Below, piece by piece: positions 61,475 through 64,000 of a stretch of 64,000 nucleotides of DNA (position 1 is the stretch's first letter; each line of letters begins with the position of its first letter). The notes beneath the pieces were generated by a model. It searched no databases, was not told the origin of the DNA, and was given only the letters and a program-made list of their open reading frames with translations. Location of the stretch: positions 1-64,000 of the forward strand of contig JAHHQO010000013.1 of the NCBI GenBank assembly GCA_020026335.1, in the 5' to 3' direction. This DNA comes from Alistipes sp. (lineage in GTDB: Bacteria; Bacteroidota; Bacteroidia; Bacteroidales; Rikenellaceae). The translations under genes were made by a program, and so were the position numbers.

Positions 61475-63505
61475 ATGTCTAAAAATTCCAAACTTACGCG
61501 TGTGGCCGATAACATCAGAATTCTGGCTGCAGCAATGGTTGAAAAGGCAAAATCGGGTCACCCCGGTGGTGCTATGGGCGGTGCCGACTTCATGACGGTG
61601 CTCTATACCGAGTTCTTGAGATACAATCCCGAGAATCCGGCATATCCGTTCCGTGACCGTATGTTCCTCGATCCCGGACATATGTCTCCGATGCTCTACG
61701 CCACATTGGCTCTTGCAGGTGCTTACTCTGTCGATGACCTCAAGTCGTTGCGTCAGTGGGGCAGTGTGACTCCCGGTCACCCCGAAGTGGATGTCATGCA
61801 CGGCATCGAGAATACATCGGGTCCCCTGGGTCAGGGTCATGCCATGGCACTGGGTGCGGCTATCGCCGAGCGTTTCATGGTGGCTCGCTTCGGTGAGTGG
61901 ATGGCTCACAAGACCTATGCATACATCTCGGACGGTGCTGTTGAGGAGGAAATCTCGCAGGGTGTCGGCCGTGTTGCCGGTCATCTCGGTTTGTCGAATT
62001 TCATCATGTTCTACGATGCCAACAACGTGCAGCTCTCGACCAAGGTCGATGAGGTGGACGCCGAGAACGTAGAGATGAAATATCAGGCGTGGGGTTGGAA
62101 TGTCATCACCATCGACGGTCACGACATCGAGCAGATTCGTGGCGCACTGAAGGCTGCCAACGAGGAGAAGGAGCGTCCTACCCTCATCATCGGCCGCACC
62201 ATCATGGCGAAGGGTGCCATGGGTGCCGACGGTACCAGCTATGAGGACAAGGTATCGACCCACGGTCAGCCGTTGAGCAAGGCCGGTGCCGATTTGGCTG
62301 CCACGGTGAAGAATCTGGGCGGTGATGTGGAAGATCCGTTTGCCTTCTTCGAGGAGAGCAAGGAGGTCTTCGCGGCACGCCGTGCAGAGCTGATGGCATG
62401 GTCAGAGGAGCGTCTGGAGGTCGAGAAGAACTGGCGTCAGGAGAACAAAGACCTGGCTCGCAAGTTGGATAACTTCCTCTCCGGCAAGCTGCCCGACATT
62501 GATTACAAGTCTATCGAGATAAAGCCCAATTGCGCTACCCGTGTCGCTTCGGCCACCGTGCTGGGCGTCTATGGCGAGAAGGTCGAGAACATGATTGTAT
62601 CGTCTGCCGACCTTTCGAACTCGGACAAGACCGACGGCTATCTGAAGAAGACCAAGGCCTTCGAGAAGGGTGACTTCTCGGGCAAGTTCTTCCAGGCAGG
62701 TGTCTCGGAGCTGACCATGGCGTGCGTGATGAACGGTATGGCACTCCACGGAGGTGTCATTCCCGCGTGCGGTACCTTCTTCGTCTTCTCCGACTACATG
62801 AAGCCCGCCGTGCGTCTGTCGGCGTTGATGCGTCTCCATGTCATCTACGTATGGTCACACGACTCGTTCCGCGTGGGCGAGGATGGTCCTACCCACCAGC
62901 CTATCGAGCATGAGGCTCAGATTCGTCTGATGGAGCACCTCCACAACCACCGTGGCGAACGCTCGATGGTCGTGCTGCGTCCTGCCGATGGCGATGAGGC
63001 CGTGATGGCTTGGAAGGAGGCTATCGAGGAGGAGCGTCCCGTGGCGTTGATTTTCTCGCGTCAGGACGTCAAGTCGATTCCCTCGCTGGGCAACAACCGC
63101 CGCGAGGAGGCTGCCCAGATTTCGAAGGGTGGTTATGTGGTTCGCGATGCTGCCAAGCCGGCTGCCGTGTTGGTGGCTTCGGGTTCGGAGGTTTCGACCC
63201 TTATCGACGGTGCCGAACTGTTGGCTCAGGAGGGTATCCAGGTGCGCGTTGTCAGCGTGCCCAGTGAGGGTGTCTTCCGCGACCAGCCCAAATCGTACCA
63301 GGACACCGTGCTGCCCGCCGGTGTTGTTCGCTACGGTATGACTTCGGGTCTGTCGGTGAACCTCATGGGTTTGGTCGGTGAGTCGGGTATGATTCACGGA
63401 CTCAACCATTTCGGTTACTCTGCTCCCTTCAAGGTGTTGGACGAGAAGTTCGGTTACAACGGTCAGACTGTTGCCGAGGAGGTGAAGAAGATGCTCGGCA
63501 AATAA
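61475..63505 (+). CDS. tkt: Transketolase
   Basis: A 676-aa thiamine-diphosphate enzyme of the pentose-phosphate pathway that moves two-carbon units between sugar phosphates. The N-terminal KSGHPGGAMGGADF, the ThDP/Mg2+ region ISDGAVEEEISQGVG...YDANNVQLST and the C-terminal-domain signature EDGPTHQPIEHEA are all present. Length is normal. It is monocistronic, followed by a terminator. Confidence 0.97.
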   Translation: MSKNSKLTRVADNIRILAAAMVEKAKSGHPGGAMGGADFMTVLYTEFLRYNPENPAYPFRDRMFLDPGHMSPMLYATLALAGAYSVDDLKSLRQWGSVTPGHPEVDVMHGIENTSGPLGQGHAMALGAAIAERFMVARFGEWMAHKTYAYISDGAVEEEISQGVGRVAGHLGLSNFIMFYDANNVQLSTKVDEVDAENVEMKYQAWGWNVITIDGHDIEQIRGALKAANEEKERPTLIIGRTIMAKGAMGADGTSYEDKVSTHGQPLSKAGADLAATVKNLGGDVEDPFAFFEESKEVFAARRAELMAWSEERLEVEKNWRQENKDLARKLDNFLSGKLPDIDYKSIEIKPNCATRVASATVLGVYGEKVENMIVSSADLSNSDKTDGYLKKTKAFEKGDFSGKFFQAGVSELTMACVMNGMALHGGVIPACGTFFVFSDYMKPAVRLSALMRLHVIYVWSHDSFRVGEDGPTHQPIEHEAQIRLMEHLHNHRGERSMVVLRPADGDEAVMAWKEAIEEERPVALIFSRQDVKSIPSLGNNRREEAAQISKGGYVVRDAAKPAAVLVASGSEVSTLIDGAELLAQEGIQVRVVSVPSEGVFRDQPKSYQDTVLPAGVVRYGMTSGLSVNLMGLVGESGMIHGLNHFGYSAPFKVLDEKFGYNGQTVAEEVKKMLGK

Positions 63506-63532
63506 ACCGAATCGAATATACCTTATTATATA

Positions 63533-63569
63533 GAGCGATGTCCCATGAGGGGCATCGCTCTTGTTTTGT
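63533..63569 (+). terminator. Terminator of transketolase
   Basis: AGAGCGATGTCCC and GGGGCATCGCTCT pair around a short loop, followed by TTGTTTTG. Confidence 0.85.
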
Positions 63570-63638
63570 TCGTAAAGTCGTGTGGCAGAGCCGAAAATGA
63601 AAAAAAATGAGCCACTTTTGTCGGCTTTGGGGTGTAAT

Positions 63639-63669
63639 TTTGATAATCCGAAAAAACTTCTTACCTTTG
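63639..63669 (+). promoter_or_regulatory. Promoter of metK
   Basis: TTTG at 63639-63642, 19-bp spacer, TACCTTTG at 63662-63669: an almost ideal Bacteroidetes promoter, placing the start of transcription just before the riboswitch. Confidence 0.85.
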
Positions 63670-63693
63670 TCGTCCCGATTTATAAATCAGGGA

Positions 63694-63746
63694 GATGTGG
63701 AAAGATTTGACTGATTGCAACCACAATAAAAAATCGCTAAACCAGC
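63694..63746 (+). promoter_or_regulatory. SAM-II riboswitch upstream of metK
   Basis: The stem TGTGG (63696-63700) / CCACA (63721-63725) closes a 20-nt loop that contains GATTTGAC and GATTGCAA, followed by an A-rich joiner and GCTAAACCAG. This is the SAM-II layout: conserved loop GATTT..TTGCAA and downstream GCTAAA. Two pseudoknot pairings are possible: GATTT (63704-63708) with AAATC (63731-63735), and CTG (63711-63713) with CAG (63743-63745). S-adenosylmethionine binding should lower expression of metK. Confidence 0.88.
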
Positions 63747-63815
63747 TAATTTTTTATTCAAGCAGCCAATTTTTCCCATTTTATACGTTTGTTTAACCCT
63801 AAATAATGTATAATA

Positions 63816-64000
63816 ATGGGCTTTTTATTTACATCGGAGTCGGTCTCTGAGGGACACCCCGATAAAGTATCAGATCAGATTTCGGACGCCATTCTCGATG
63901 AGTTTCTGCGTCGCGACAACAATTCTAAAGTAGCATGTGAAACCCTCTGCACCACCGGTTTGGTAGTGGTGGCAGGTGAGGTGCGCTCGAATGCCTATGT
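63816..64000 (+). CDS. metK: S-adenosylmethionine synthetase, 3' end outside window
   Basis: The first 61 codons of MetK, which makes AdoMet from methionine and ATP. The N-terminal signature SESVSEGHPDKVSDQISDAI (the GHPDK motif holds catalytic residues) is intact, and ACETLCTTGLVVVAGEV follows. The ATG at 63816 gives the usual start. The gene runs off the window edge. It is under a SAM-II riboswitch, a feedback loop by its own product. Confidence 0.97.
   Translation, partial: MGFLFTSESVSEGHPDKVSDQISDAILDEFLRRDNNSKVACETLCTTGLVVVAGEVRSNAY

Overview
The window looks like a chromosomal segment of a Bacteroidales bacterium, most likely a Rikenellaceae/Alistipes-type gut organism. This rests on GC-rich genes, many promoters of the Bacteroidetes TTTG...TAnnTTTG type, families restricted to or typical of Bacteroidetes (DUF4876, DUF6850, DUF5683, DUF4301, fimbrillin-like and FISUMP lipoproteins, S46 peptidase, IS66), and a bacterial V-type ATPase operon of the Bacteroidetes/Chlamydia layout. 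The genus is an inference; no rRNA is present.

Layout. Positions 1-8.9 kb are an accessory, compositionally foreign zone. It holds an AT-rich membrane/coiled-coil gene whose 5' end is lost beside a possible IS end, a decayed IS66 element with a nonsense mutation in tnpC, a large PD-(D/E)XK nuclease plus DUF2075 helicase protein, and an AT-rich agmatine-deiminase-fold fusion protein. Imperfect 41-bp direct repeats (1722-1762 and 6848-6888) bracket the IS66/helicase block.

8.9-14.5 kb: a five-gene minus-strand operon parA-parB-DUF5683-lytic transglycosylase-mnmE. 14.6-20.7 kb: plus-strand envelope genes (CPBP protease, SurA-like chaperones, OstA/LptA-like protein). 20.8-22.4 kb: AspT/YidE-type transporter. 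22.7-32.0 kb: outer-membrane locus with a TonB-dependent receptor, DUF4876 lipoprotein, DUF6850 barrel and fimbrillin-FISUMP lipoprotein, followed by a polyferredoxin membrane protein under its own promoter; together they suggest uptake of a metal or cofactor. 32.1-34.2 kb: DPP7-type S46 dipeptidyl-peptidase. 34.4-35.0 kb: two identical tRNA-Arg(ACG) genes, each with its own promoter and terminator. 35.2-42.8 kb: minus-strand housekeeping genes (ruvC; coaD-lpxD-TlpA-like; murB-tilS-holA-aminotransferase-IV-like). 42.9-44.3 kb: DUF4301.

44.7-52.2 kb: V-type ATPase operon E-DUF2764-A-B-D-I-K; subunit K keeps all the Na+-ligand positions known from Enterococcus hirae NtpK. 52.2-57.8 kb: small PH-domain protein, RNase R, M20 amidohydrolase, a stand-alone MetH reactivation-like domain and a glutaminyl cyclase. 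57.9-61.3 kb: tig-clpP-clpX. 61.5-63.5 kb: transketolase. The window ends inside metK, which is preceded by a clear promoter and a SAM-II riboswitch.

Most of the window is conserved housekeeping DNA. The best candidates for unusual biology are the accessory zone (nuclease-helicase, deiminase fusion, truncated membrane effector-like gene) and the TonB/DUF4876/DUF6850/FISUMP/polyferredoxin locus.
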